From Oehlia diaphana (lineage: Eukaryota > Glomeromycota > Glomeromycetes > Glomerales > Glomeraceae), in the NCBI GenBank assembly GCA_003833135.1, contig QZLH01000089.1, forward strand, positions 8,052-72,051: DNA of 64,000 nt, in the 5' to 3' direction. Shown here in pieces: positions 49,886 through 61,135 of the stretch. The notes beneath the pieces are model-generated. The model was given only the letters and a program-made list of their open reading frames with translations. It ran no database searches and was not told the DNA's origin. Every line of letters begins with the position of its first letter. Position 1 is the first letter of the stretch. The translations under genes were made by a program, and so were the position numbers.

Positions 49886-50727
49886 ATAAAGTATTTCATT
49901 TGAAATATTTAATTAAAATATTATTTTTGTTATAGATTATACGCGTTCTCTTATACTGGTTGACTGATCAATGCCTAAGAATGTCAAAGAACTGAAATCT
50001 CTGTTAAAATATTCCGTTAGAAGAACAATATGAAAATATTCTGTTAATAATGTTAGTAAATGATAGAGTCAATAAATGGAACGTAAGTTCGCCATTTATT
50101 CTCTCTATAACCAACCAATTATATCAAATTAATGAATTAATGAATTAATGAATTTCTTTCATCATTATAATCATGACATATTTGTTTATAAACTGATTTT
50201 TTGCATCAAAACCACTAATCTGTTCGATATCAATTGATATTCTGCTTTTTGAAAATATAAATTTATCGAACTTGAAATATAAGGATATATACAGTATAAA
50301 TAAAGAAAATCGTTTAATAAAGCAACATTCTATGCAATTTCATCAAACTCTTCAGTTCATTTTGCTTTGAACTATATCTGTTTTATATATTATTCATTTA
50401 TTTCGTGATTTTTTTGGCATAGTAAAATCGATTTTTGGTAAACAACACAAATCTAATTATAAATCCAATAATGGTATGAAATAAATCCGATTTAAAGATT
50501 TTTTAATTTCGTTATTCGTTTTTAAGGATACAAAATTGAATTAAAAATTTTTCAATTAATGCTTGCTTTGAAAGAACTTTTTTTAATGAAGGGAGGACAG
50601 AGTATTAAAAATGGTAAATTATTTATAGAATTTGTAATTTGATTGGTATTAAACAAACACCAATGAATTCGCAAGTAAAAAAATTTTTTTACTTTCTTAC
50701 TCTTTTACATTTACAAATTTGTCTAAA

Positions 50728-51060
50728 CAATTTTTTCAAAACTTCATTGAGATTTTGAAAGAATGATATTACTATTGAAGTTGGTGAAGATCCAAATGTA
50801 AAAATATTTCGTGCACATATGATTATTCTGTATTACCTATCTCCAGATGAACTTTGGCTTCCAATATAAAAAATGATAATAATGGCTTAACTCACCAAAT
50901 ATTTCACCAGAAACTTTTCAAATTATTCTAAATTAAGTTATATACAAATTTTTTTATTAGTCTCTTAAATAGTTTAAATAATTAATTAGTTTTAGATACA
51001 TTTTATGGTAGTGACATTTTATTAAATGAATAAGAGATCTTAAAAATTTTGGCGACTTCA
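50728..51060 (+). pseudogene. BTB gene relic
   Basis: The plus strand keeps the exon-1 signature (a DITIEVGEDPNVKIFRAHM stretch at about 50764-50823) and the ISPETFQIIL end at 50896-50933. An intron-like AT segment and the start of exon 2 (about 50995-51060, degenerate Y-I-Y-G-G and LKILA) follow. Frame breaks are frequent and no BACK or TLDc sequence follows. A truncated, dead copy divergent from the 47971-49492 gene. Confidence 0.75.
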
Positions 51061-51533
51061 ATTTATTTTAATACGATCAGTAGCTAACAAACCTTTTCTT
51101 TTAGTAGTGTATAGCACAGTATCTTGTAACATCAAAATCAAAAATGTAACATAACATTAAATTAATTAAATAAAACTGCTAATATATTAAATAATAGAAT
51201 CAATAAGTATAAATTTTCTATACATAAGTTAGTTTAAATTTAGACACCAATTTATTTACAGATAAGACTTCTAATAATATTTGCAGTTGTAATTTCAGCC
51301 TCATGATCATTATACGATTTCTGAAGCATAAATTGTCATTTTTTAAAAAAAAAGCTCCATTATGTTAACCAAATTATCAACCAATCACAGCTATAAAATG
51401 AGATCACCTGGTACCAATGTGCAATCTGTTGAAATTTGCTAATTGTGTAACAACACGTCAAAACAAAAAATTCGCGCATATATCGTGTATTTCTATTCTA
51501 TCTTCCCAGTTTTTTCCCTGAAGAGTAACAAAA
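51061..51533. other. Intergenic
   Basis: AT-rich, nothing recognised, leading into the 5' end of the nuclease-helicase pseudogene. Confidence 0.4.
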
Positions 51534-51594
51534 ATGTCACAGGTCAGTAAAACAAGCATTTCATATTCTATAAATATATAAAAGTTCTCTTCTC

Positions 51595-51914
51595 TAGTGC
51601 TTCGATCCGGATGAAATCCGTCATCCGGATTAAATAATAATTTAATCTGGATGAAAACTGTTATTAAATGAAAATCTGGATAAAAAAATTATTTCAAAAA
51701 TCCAGTCCTACCATTAAATGCGCAACATCAAGCACTATCAAACATGCCTTAAATTGTTAAATTCTGATCATTGGTTTCGGAAATATTTTAAGTTATCCGA
51801 AAACTGGCAATCCGGATGGATCTGATGAAATCCGGTTCAAACCGCGGATTTCATCCAGATTTTTGATTTAATCCGGATCAATCTGGATCAATCCGTACAC
51901 AGATCGAAGCACTA
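51595..51914. mobile_element. 320-bp hAT-like MITE in intron 1
   Basis: The TIR TAGTGCTTCGATC is followed on the left by CGGATGAAATCCG and on the right by TGTGTACGGATTGATC, with repeated ATCCGGAT/ATCCAGAT words inside. It is flanked by CTCTTCTC and CTCTTTTC, an 8-bp duplication with one change. A TAGNG start and 8-bp target fit hAT. The interior is non-coding. Confidence 0.75.
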
Positions 51915-54900
51915 CTCTTTTCTTTGTATATGTGCAAAAAAAAAAAAAATTTTTGATAATTAAAAATGTTTATTTATCTTCCATCAATATTACAAAAGTA
52001 TTACAAATTTCATTTATTAACATTTTATCTTATTTAATTTTTTTTTATGTGATCTATAAAATCTATTATATAATTTTAAGAATATACTTCAATTTCAATA
52101 TCAGATTTATCGAAATATTACCAATTTAATTGTGAAAAATTAGTACAACAAATTATTTTCAAAGAACACAAATCAACCTACGAAAATAAGAAGGATACTA
52201 CAACAGAAAATTTAACGTTACTTGAAGCGTCAAAAAAACGTGGAGATAAATAAATTAGAAGTTAAAAATAAATTAAATAATGTAGTAGATTGTCAAAATA
52301 AATCATACAAAGATTTATTAGGAAATGTTAAAGTTGGTGAAAATTTTTATAATTATGTGAATATAAAAAATATCATTAAATTAAAAAGTTTTATATCAGA
52401 CTTTATTGACAAAATTGATGGTTTGGGATGCAAAATCTTCAAAAATACTCAAATCTCACACCAGGTATAGAATAATATAATATAAAAAATATTTATTTGA
52501 AATATAGCTTGCGGTGAATGAACTCTAATATTTTTCATCTCTTTTCTTTTTAGCTTCTTATGTTTATCTTCTTGAATTTATAATTCAAGATTTTCCTGCA
52601 CTATTGATTTCACATACAATTGGAATTCATTTACCTTCTTTACCTTTACAAACTTTTAATATTGACTTGTTGCTTCAAAGGATAGGAAAATTCTTTAATC
52701 AAGATTTACCAAGAATTATAACAGAAAGTCCTTTTTGGCATTATAATTCAAGATGTAGAACTTGTAATTTTGTAGATAATTGTATAAAAGATTCTATAGG
52801 TTCTACCTCAATTATTTCATATTTATCACTTAAGAAAGCCAAACATTTGAAAAAATCTATGCCATCGCAAGTTGAATTTGATATCAAAGATTTAGCAAAC
52901 TGAAGGCTGTTAATAGTTTAAATATTGGTGCTAAAGATAGATCAATGATTAAACAAATTATCAAGTATGATAAGAAATCAAAAAGTTCCCCATATTTGAA
53001 AGTAAAAGCAACTAAGCGAGCACAGGTATAAAGATTTCCGTATTTTTCTTTTAATCGGAATATATAATATAATAGTGTATATACTAACGATTTATTAACA
53101 TCACGAAAAGTTAGTAGGATTACCAGTTGCAAATTTTTCCCAAAAAAAAGACCATAATCTGTTAATAACGATGACTTTAGATACTTTCTTATCACTTCCT
53201 TTCGGATGGGGAATATGTCTCAATACCGATGATGGGAAAATTGTGCAGAATTTTAGATGCGCAAGATCAATTTCAAAGAGTCAATCTCAAGAAAATTACA
53301 TCTCTTTAATGGATGACTTTGTAACTATGCTAAAGAATAATGCTTTGAATATCTATCACAAGATAAATCTCGTGCTTGTATCTTTGTCTACTCTGAACGA
53401 GAAAAAACAACTATTTAAGATGCTTTGTTGGATATTATTACTACAGATGGCAATATTATTTCATATGCGTTACAACATGCAGCTACAAGATGTTTGTTTA
53501 ATTTTTTTGAAGATTCATCATTAATAACAGCATCTGAAAGTAAAGATGATAATATTATGGAAATAGTCAGAATGAATAGTGAGAATTTCCAAGATTGATT
53601 ATTTTAGAACACGCGATAAAAGAAAATATTGCAATTTATGACCATAATTTTACTGTTTCATTGATATTTGGCAGAAGCTGGTAAAGCCAACGCTATCAAA
53701 TGATCAAGAATTATTAAATTCATTAGAGCAACACATTATGAATATTGATTTAGAAAATATTTATACTTCGTGGGTTTCTGAACAAAGTTCTACACAACAA
53801 GAAATTCAAAAAGCACATTTATTAAGAATTAAATTTGTGAATGCCGTAATAAAAGCTTATTACAAGCTTATCAAAGAATCAACAGATGATATTACCTCTA
53901 AATTAATATTTATACTACCAATTTTTACTTTTACAGAAATTAAAGCATTTAGGAATCATTATTTAGGAAAATTATATTTTTTTAAACAATATGAAGCTAT
54001 AACTGAATGCATGAAAATTAGATCTAGTAGAATAAAAGATTTTACACAAAATGAATCAATATGCAGAGTTCAATTACGATATGAACGTTTTATTAAGAAA
54101 GTAAATAATGAATGGATAGTGAAATTCACTATTATAAATAACGAAAAAGATGCTAGTCTATTAGAACCTAGTTCATTTAAAAAATTTATTCTGGTTAAAG
54201 ATAATCTGTAGGTATGTAAATAATTTACTATGCGTATTCTATTCCTATTTAAATTATCACGAAATTCAGGAATTTTAATAATTTTTCTTTATTTACAATA
54301 ATAATAATAATGAAAGGGATCTTTGGGAAGTAATTAAATTTTCAGATATGAAATATCGCAATAAATCCCCTTCTGTACCTTCTTTGGCTAGTGTATGTTT
54401 AGATAAATTTGAGGTTACTAGGACCATTTATTTGAAAGGAAACTTTAATATGGATTTGAAAAAATTTACAATATGTCGCCTTTACAACCGTTATCTTGAT
54501 TTTAATCTTGATAAAGTATATAAAGTATTAACGACCTTTGCTGAAATAGATGAACGAAATGATGATAACAAGTCAGTGTCTAATGGTTAGTGTTTTTTAT
54601 CTTTTGTCCTAAAATAAAAAAATTTTCTTTTTTTACTAATAAATTTGAAACATTGCGTCTTAATTTAATATTTATTTAGGAACTTCTGAAAGATCCCAAT
54701 GCATGGGTTCCGGTTCTTTAATCGAAGAACAACAGTTTAAAAAAATCAAAGTACAACTTCGAGTCTAGAATCTTTTTGTATGTCTCCATCACAAAAAGAA
54801 ATATCAGAAGATTTATTAAAAAAAAGACTTCAAATCGTTTGGGGACCACCTGTAAGTATAATTCATACCTACTATATTTTAATATATAATTTAGCGAAGT

Positions 54901-56252
54901 TAAATAATATTTATTTTTATTTAACAGGGTTCTGGCAAAACATATTTCTTGCACTATTTATCACGTGCTACTTAAATACGTTCACAGATACTAATAAGAG
55001 ATATGTGATCGGAGCAACTGCTTTCACTAAGGACGCTATTGCAAATTTATTGGAAAGGATTTCCTGCACGAGAAGATTATATTACAAATATCATGATAAA
55101 TTCACTATTGATAGAAGTATATGAAGAAGATTTATCTAAAAAGATAGCGGAATGTACTAATGGCTCTATTGTAATTGGTGGTACTGCTTGGGATTGGTAT
55201 AAATTAAGAAGAACTTTTAAATCACTTGAATGCAATATTATAATAATAGATGAAGGTTCTCAAGTAAGTAAAAAAAACAATTAAAATTTAACATCTTATT
55301 TTATTAAATTATTGAGATATGTAATTTTATTCATTAATAGTTATTGGTTTCAGATGCTATTCTTGCAATTGAATGTTTAAATCCAAAAACTGAAAAACTA
55401 ATTGTTGCTGGTGATCATATGGTAAACTTTTATAAATTTTTTAAAATACTACAAAATTTACATTGTATAATCAGGTCCATGATATTAAGGAATTTTTTTC
55501 TATCATTAGCAACTAGGTCCAATTACACCCTATGTTTCATAATGATCATCCTCTCATATTTGGATCAATATAACAATGCTTAATGCGCAAAGAGGATCAT
55601 TCTATTATACATAAAAAAAACTTAAAAGAGGAGAAATATGACTTTGGACCTCTTACTACACAACTTAAGGAAAATTGGCGAATGGTTCGTTTCTATTTTC
55701 CTTTATAGCAATTAATTTTATTTAAATTAATGATTTATGGTAGAAACTACATCCAAAAATCAGGGTCAGCAATTACATTAGTGAAAGTTATAATTAATGA
55801 ATTGGAAAATTATGATATATCGAAACAAACTAAAATTGAAGTTGATGTTGTGAAAAAAATTATTTCATCTTATTTTGAATCATTAAAAGCAGAAGAAAAT
55901 CAAAAATTATTTATAGTAACACCTTATCATCGACAACGACTTGAAATCAAATCACAATTAAAAAAATTATATGAAAAATATATGACGAATGAAAGTTTGC
56001 AAATCAATATAGTCGATAAAATACAAGGTCAAGAAGCAGATATTGTAATAACTTGCTTTGGATTTTTTAATATAAATAAAACATCTAAGGAATCAAAATT
56101 TTTATTTGATATAAATAGATGGAATGTAGCATACATTATGTAGAGCAAAATCCAAATCTATAATAATTACTACCGATGAGATGCTTAATCCTGATGACAT
56201 AAAAATATTTGCTGATAAAAAAATAAGTGAAGGATTAGGATACCTTCACATG

Positions 56253-56773
56253 TAGGGATGCCAATGGTCAGTTTAGTTCAATTTTGGGTTTAAAACCACA
56301 GGTTTCAGCCAAAACAGAACCGATCGCAAAACTGACCAATAAAATCGAACTGCAAAACTGATTGCAAAGCTAAATTAAATATTATTAGAAAGTGCTAATT
56401 ATGACTTTATTTAATAATGTTATTTAAATTTACATAATTTTTTCTTACAAAAATAATGCTAATTTTATGAATTTTTGGCGATACAGAAAATCACGTGATC
56501 AATGCGCAAAATTAAATTTCCCTATAATTTCAAAGAGAAGAGTACTATAAATTTAAAATATTACTTTCATGCTTTTTAGTTATTCTCAATTGAAACAATA
56601 ATATTTTTTTCAGAATATATTTTAAAATATTTACAATTAACTGATTGGTTTTTCATCGGTTTTTTATATATAAAACCAATGGTTAACTGGTCGGTCTTAA
56701 ACTAAAACCGAACCAAAACTGAACTGGCAAAAACTGGTTATGACCGGTTATAACTGAATTTTTGGCATCCCTA
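56253..56773. mobile_element. 521-bp hAT-like MITE inside the last exon
   Basis: Inverted ends TAGGGATGCCAA lie between two exact copies of TTCACATG (56245-56252 and 56774-56781), an 8-bp target duplication. The interior has longer imperfect inverse similarity (AAACTGACC/GGTCAGTT, AAAACCGAACC words) and no protein. Removing it restores the alignment with the intact gene, so it arrived after the duplication. Confidence 0.88.
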
Positions 56774-57026
56774 TTCACATGGTGAAGAAATGGGTACAAG
56801 AAAAATCTTCCGTTGTCAGACAGAGAAAGGATAATAATGGTGTTATTGAATGGATTGTTGATAGAAGTGAAAAATGTCAAAAAGAAACGAATCATAATTA
56901 AATTCGAATGAATTGTTTAAAACTAGCAATAATATTAAAAAATGTAATTATTTCCATCTTGTACCATATGATTCATTTATGAAGATATTATTTCATCAAT
57001 AAAAATTAATATTTTGTTGCAAAAAT

Positions 57027-57536
57027 TGAGTAAACATCCATACGCTTGTCGCCGGGGTAAATCTATATAAGGGAAAGTTTGAGCTCCGACCAGAAAAAAA
57101 TATTTCAGGACCCCACGGGCATGGCCCAGTCGATTTTGCAGTAGATTTACTGCAAACAGCAAAACCTGCTGGCGTGACGGAAGTAAAGGATGAAGATTTT
57201 TTCAAGGGTATTGCTCAGAATGCCGTTCAGCTCGAGTCAGCTTTATCAAACCGTAAACGTAAGGCGAGCGAGATGGAGGAAGATATTGTGTTCGTGGGTA
57301 GGGTAAAAATGGTATTTTTTGGAATGTTCACTCGATGATCAAGACAGGCTAAGATTCAAACTATCAAAGCCGGTGGTCGTTGTATATAAGGACGAAACAT
57401 GGTTAGGAAAGTTCTCGGGCATATTGCATGGTTGTTGGAGGAGGAGCAGAAGCCGGATTCTGATTCTCAAAGTGAAGAAAGGGTAATAAAAAAGCATAGG
57501 TCATCGAGCAACCTAACCGGAAATTCAGATAAATAG
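57027..57536 (+). pseudogene. Crinkler nuclease-domain (Ubl-REase type) fragment
   Basis: C-terminal part of a gene like the one at 61136. The frame from about 57027 reads LVAGVNLYKGKFELRPEKN, then GHGPVDFAVDL, GVTEVKDEDFFKGIAQNAV, up to KRKASEMEED, followed by a frame shift near 57300. The last third is in other frames and ends at TAG 57534-57536. D (in GPVDF) and the E-V-K motif form a PD-(D/E)xK pattern, with the Q-rich helix after it. The Ubl domain and linker are absent upstream; the nuclease-helicase pseudogene ends only 125 bp before. Its GC content exceeds the surroundings. Confidence 0.8.
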
Positions 57537-58164
57537 GCTTTAGCATAGACGTCATGTATCACGAGCAAAGTCCCGAACATTTGTATTTATTTTTGCATGT
57601 AATAATAAAAAATTTTCTTGGCAAAAGTGAACAATTGTTCACGCACACGTGATTTTTATTTGTGTACTGACAGGATTTCTTGGGTAGTCACGAAATGATA
57701 ATGTTACTAACTAATTCTCCTAACAATAGTTCATCTAACTTCATTTTGGTTGCAGGAAATCATTGGTGGATGAGGAAATGGATAGTTCCTTTCCTGAAGA
57801 AGTTTGTTTCATTTCGCTTCTCTAACACCAATTTTTTTTCTCTTATTTTATTGATAAAGATTTCGTCCATTGTTGCTTTATTTTTAATTTTACGAATTTT
57901 ACGGTGTATTGTGCAAAAAAAATAAATAAATGCATTTAACTTGTTATATCAGTTATTTGAAATGCTACATGATTACGCTGTTATACTGTATTGAGTTTTA
58001 TATAATGCATGTGATACTTTATTAATAAAATAAAACTACAAGTCACTTTTTATGTATACATGTGAATATATGTGCATTGTGTAATGTGATAAAGAATGAC
58101 ATTATTCATAAAATATTAACAATGACGAAATCCAACGCGGTAGAAAAAAAAGTCGAAAAAGGTT
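57537..58164 (+). repeat. Duplicated intergenic segment, copy 1
   Basis: Collinear and nearly identical to 62606-63286 over most of its length. Best-conserved block: 57660-57785 matches 62778-62903 with almost no difference. It includes a 16-bp palindrome at 57627-57642 (GTGAACAATTGTTCAC) next to CACGTG, and ends in the 3' end of the minus-strand CRN gene. It separates the convergent CRN genes. Confidence 0.8.
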
Positions 58165-59582
58165 TTATCTTAAACGTGTTCTCTTGTTTGAATGTTCAAA
58201 GGGTTCTATATGTGGAGGGTATGGGTAGTAAACAAAATTATTTCGGATCTCATCATCTTCAGCCAAATCTGGAAATTCTTGACAGAACTCTTCATGTGAC
58301 CTAAAAGTCCTTCTCTTTCTAGCTTTTTCAATTTTCTCTCCTATATCTTTTTTAATTGCTTTAAACCTTGACGTCAATTCACTTGCAGTACTCAGATTTG
58401 GATTTGAATCTCTGGTCATTACAAGCTTTGTACGAGAGGAAAATACAGGCCCGAAGAAAATGTCAAAGTTTTCTTGATGAATCAAAATACAATCATCAGG
58501 AAGGTATTCCAATTCCTCACTGAAACGCTGAGTTGTAATAAAAATTGTGATAATACGATATTTGCTCAAAGAATCTGCAAGTTGTGTATATTGCTCTGCT
58601 TCATTTCGCAATTTTTCTTTACTCTCTCTGCTTTTTACTTCAGCATCTTCTCTGATTTTTTCGGCCTTTTCTTTCATTTTTTCAGAAATATTCTAATTTT
58701 TCTCATGTTCATTTTCAATTGTTCCCAAATCAAGAGATTTTTTTCTCTTTCTGCATTGAATAGCAATAAGAATAGGTTCGGGGTTATCTACTAAAAAAAA
58801 GACATCTGCAAATGGTGCCGAATAACCATTGATCATAATGTAACCCGGCTCTAGCTTATTTGAATCATAATTTCCCTCTTTTGCGGAAAGGTTCAGGCAT
58901 GGAAATTGATGTTTTAATTTATAGATTTGAACAGGTTCGAAATTGATCAACAGGTTCAGTGTAACATCACTACCCTGTGCACCATGAAAGAAATCCCCAA
59001 GTTTTAATGATTTGGTTTTTTCCAGCACATGAATCATGCGGATTTTTGATGCTATAAAATCCGCAATAAATAGTTCAAAATCCTCCCAAAACCATCTGTC
59101 TAATTTGTTTGAGAAAATTCCAAGTTCATCAACGTAAATATACATAAAGAAGTACGGTATATCAATTAGAACTTTACGTGTTTCTTCCAATTTCCTTAGT
59201 ATCAAGTGCCTGTCACGCTCCAAATGTTCCAATTTTATAATAAAGCTACCATCTTGTAGTTCATCAGATATTTTTGATTCAATTTCCATAATATTTCTAT
59301 AAACAACCTCATATATAAGCTTTTTATGATCACTAGCATAGGTGCTGATGTTATATGCATCATCAAGCTTGTATACGATTTTGCTGTAAATTCTTGATGG
59401 GATCTTTGTTTCAAGTTCTTCAAAAAATTCCTTAACCCTTGTAAAATCTTGCCCGAAAAATTCTGTAAAAAGATACTCCAAAGCACGTGGAAGACCACCT
59501 GTATCAAGAAGTAATTGATGTATCCAAACTTTTGGTACCCACACACAATCAGAAACATCGTGATTTGTTGCAAAATCTCTCA
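58165..59582 (-). pseudogene. Crinkler-type NTPase/nuclease C-terminal region, one stop, 5' end lost
   Basis: The minus-strand frame runs 59582-58693 (LLLDTGGLPRALEYLF, WFWEDFELFIADFIAS, GYIMINGYSAPFADVFFL, ILIAIQCRKRKK), meets one in-frame TAG (after ENEHEKN, about 58693), then continues 58692-58165 as a coiled-coil-like segment (EKMKEKAEKIREDAE) and an ITIFITTQRF...HEEFCQEFPDLAEDD tail. The TGGLPRALE phrase is typical of the end of the P-loop NTPase of CRN-type proteins, and the AFADVFF...IQCR block is a PD-(D/E)xK-like pattern with Q and R in place of E and K. The copy at 63287 lacks the stop. The 5' end is cut at the single N (59583). Confidence 0.75.
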
Positions 59583-59583
59583 N

Positions 59584-59710
59584 GGGGTACTATTCAAAAT
59601 CGAATTTTGATTAGTACTGGGGTATTTTTCAAAAATACTCGAATGTGGATTTGAATAATACCCCGGTACTATTTGAAGGGGATACTATTACAAGGGGTAC
59701 TGTATGCAGC
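59584..59710. repeat. GGGGTAC inverted-repeat sequence truncating the CRN gene
   Basis: Directly after the N, GGGGTACTATTCAAA faces an inverse TTTGAATAATACCCC at 59654-59668, with two or three further GGGGTAC/GGGGATAC words to 59703. It looks like a small inverted-repeat element or chimeric join rather than the missing CRN 5' part. Confidence 0.5.
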
Positions 59711-59930
59711 GCTATACAGTAGTCCCTCTCCAGTAAACCAAATCTTCTTTACTCCCATTTCACCATATTTTGATAAAATCACATCTAGACCATCTTCTAA
59801 GGGAAAGGGCCGAGTCTGGAGTAATGATCATCAACCGGAGCAGTGATTACCAGCTCGAAGAATTTGCTGAGCTATAGATTTCTGTGCAATGATGTAATGG
59901 CCAATTACACGGTCAGTCTGTAAAACATTA
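59711..59930 (-). pseudogene. Unassigned coding relic
   Basis: The minus strand is open over RPFPLEDGLDVILSKYGEMG followed by VKKIWFTGEGLL (about 59815-59717). Upstream, after two stops, DRVIGHYIIAQKSIAQQILR is open to an acceptor-like CAG at about 59923. It may be displaced CRN-related or another repeat gene. I do not recognise it. Confidence 0.35.
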
Positions 59931-60469
59931 TTTTTTTCACATATATCGAAAGTTACAGTATGTATGCTAACTAGTACCTCTATTTTTTTCCTAAACAAAC
60001 ATGAGAAAAATGTGAAAGGAGGTCTACATGCAATACAGAACCAACTCTAAAAGTAAATATTGAGGGAAAAGCATATGTTATGAAGGTCTGGTGGACTCAC
60101 AATTTTGAGATCACTGGGTGTAAAGCCAACTATATGTCTCTCCGGTAGATCTACATGTGAAAGGTATGAAAATTCTGTTTACATGTGCTTCCATGGAACT
60201 CTTGGCATCATACGACAAAGCTAATTATGCCTCATACCTTCTTAACTTTTTCCCAGCAAGATATAAAGCATGTAGGGGTATGTGGAAGTTCAGCCAACTT
60301 TCCACAAAAACTTTCTTAAAGAAAATAACCCAAAATAAGGTATATATATGCCAGAAGCTGTGTATGTATGAGAGCGAGTTTTTTCTTACCATGGGTCTTA
60401 TATTTAGGAAAGCAAGATGTCTGGTACTATTATTACTCTTAATTGTCTTCTTTTACTTAGCGCGATAAC
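59931..60469. other. Intergenic with ambiguous open frames
   Basis: The plus-strand frame 60157-60468 is hydrophobic at its end and has no family look. The minus strand around 60005-60150 is also open (HVDLPERHIVGFTPSDLKIV). Neither can be supported as a gene. Confidence 0.35.
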
Positions 60470-60753
60470 TCTAAAATCAAATTTATCAGAATCTCTACTG
60501 ACGAAACCATTGATCAGTTAAGAATTATTATTAGAGAAAGGTGGCCATCCTTATTAAAAAGATTCTTCCTGCCATCTTTTTACTTTGGAAGATCAATGAT
60601 ACTGAGGGAGTTACATCAATTGAAAGCCAAATTGAAGAATATTCTCGTGGGAAACGTCTAAATGAAACAGGAATGCCTCCACATGAGTTGATTTCTAAGT
60701 ATTTCCCCAAACAACCCCCTAATGATAGAATTAATATTTATGTATCCATTTAA
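60470..60753 (+). pseudogene. Crinkler N-terminal Ubl-domain relic
   Basis: The first part (KIKFIRISTDETIDQLRIII) and, after a frame change near 60545, the second (LLWKIND..., then HELISKYFPKQPPNDRINIY) match the order of elements in the CRN Ubl domain of the gene at 61136: a strand, an LK/LR helix, LWK, ISKYFP and a terminal H/N-I strand. It ends at a stop with no C-terminal domain. A dead N-terminal CRN fragment 380 bp upstream of the intact Ubl. Confidence 0.65.
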
Positions 60754-61135
60754 AACATCATGTAAAGCGCTATAGTCGCAAATTTTATGTATTGTAGGCA
60801 ACATTTTTTATTTTATAAATAAAGTATTATTTTACCAGAACATGAGAAAGCGGGTCACGTGCGATGAAATATCAGGACTATAAATCTAACATTTTTATCC
60901 GAACCAATCTAGCCTATATAAAAAACGTCAGGTGATTAGTGAAAGAGTTAGAGAGGCGCAGTGATTAGGCGATTGTTCCACCTATGATGCAATGTGGCTG
61001 ATCGCACAGCAGGTCTCTTGTGAAACAGAATCATTTCTCACATATAGTATTTTTTTCGCAAATTTAACTCTTGTCCTCACATACTGCACTTTGAGCCAAT
61101 AAAATTTCGCAAAAAATACTATATAAGCTGAAAAC
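60754..61135 (+). promoter_or_regulatory. Upstream region of the CRN gene
   Basis: No gene. It contains CCTATATAAAAAA (TATA-like, about 60912) and GGCGCAGT at 60955-60962, 174 bp before the ATG (the octamer is inverted relative to the BTB cases). A second TATATAA-like word lies at about 61121, 15 bp before the ATG. Confidence 0.3.

Larger units (their letters stand above)
51534..56901 (+). pseudogene. Decayed paralogue of the nuclease-helicase gene
   Basis: Collinear with all ten exons of 27699-32488. The first exon (ATG-TCA-CAG with GTCAGT donor) is at 51534-51542. Nuclease exon: about 52100-52465, with C-terminal D-A-K-S-S-K in a shifted frame after a deletion. Fe-S exon: about 52560-53027, C-R-T-C-N-F-V-D-N-C retained but the acceptor and first codons lost. 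The RNase H-like exon (from about 53115) is broken several times. The last RNase H/linker part (53738-54211) is intact. Walker A is split at 54851/54928 as in the intact gene. DEGSQ (about 55250), GDHM, IQGQEAD (about 56027) and NRWNVA survive, but the arginine-finger segment is frame-shifted. Two MITEs are inserted (intron 1 and the last exon). At least eight breaks mean no full protein. Confidence 0.9.

Noticed and set aside
57680..57925. 81-codon frame conserved at its start with 62797-62997
   Set aside because: The shared start only reflects near-identical DNA; the frames diverge and end differently after the conserved block.
60157..60468. 103-codon open frame ending in a hydrophobic segment
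   Set aside because: No family resemblance and it lies among decayed CRN pieces; the hydrophobic end is compatible with chance.
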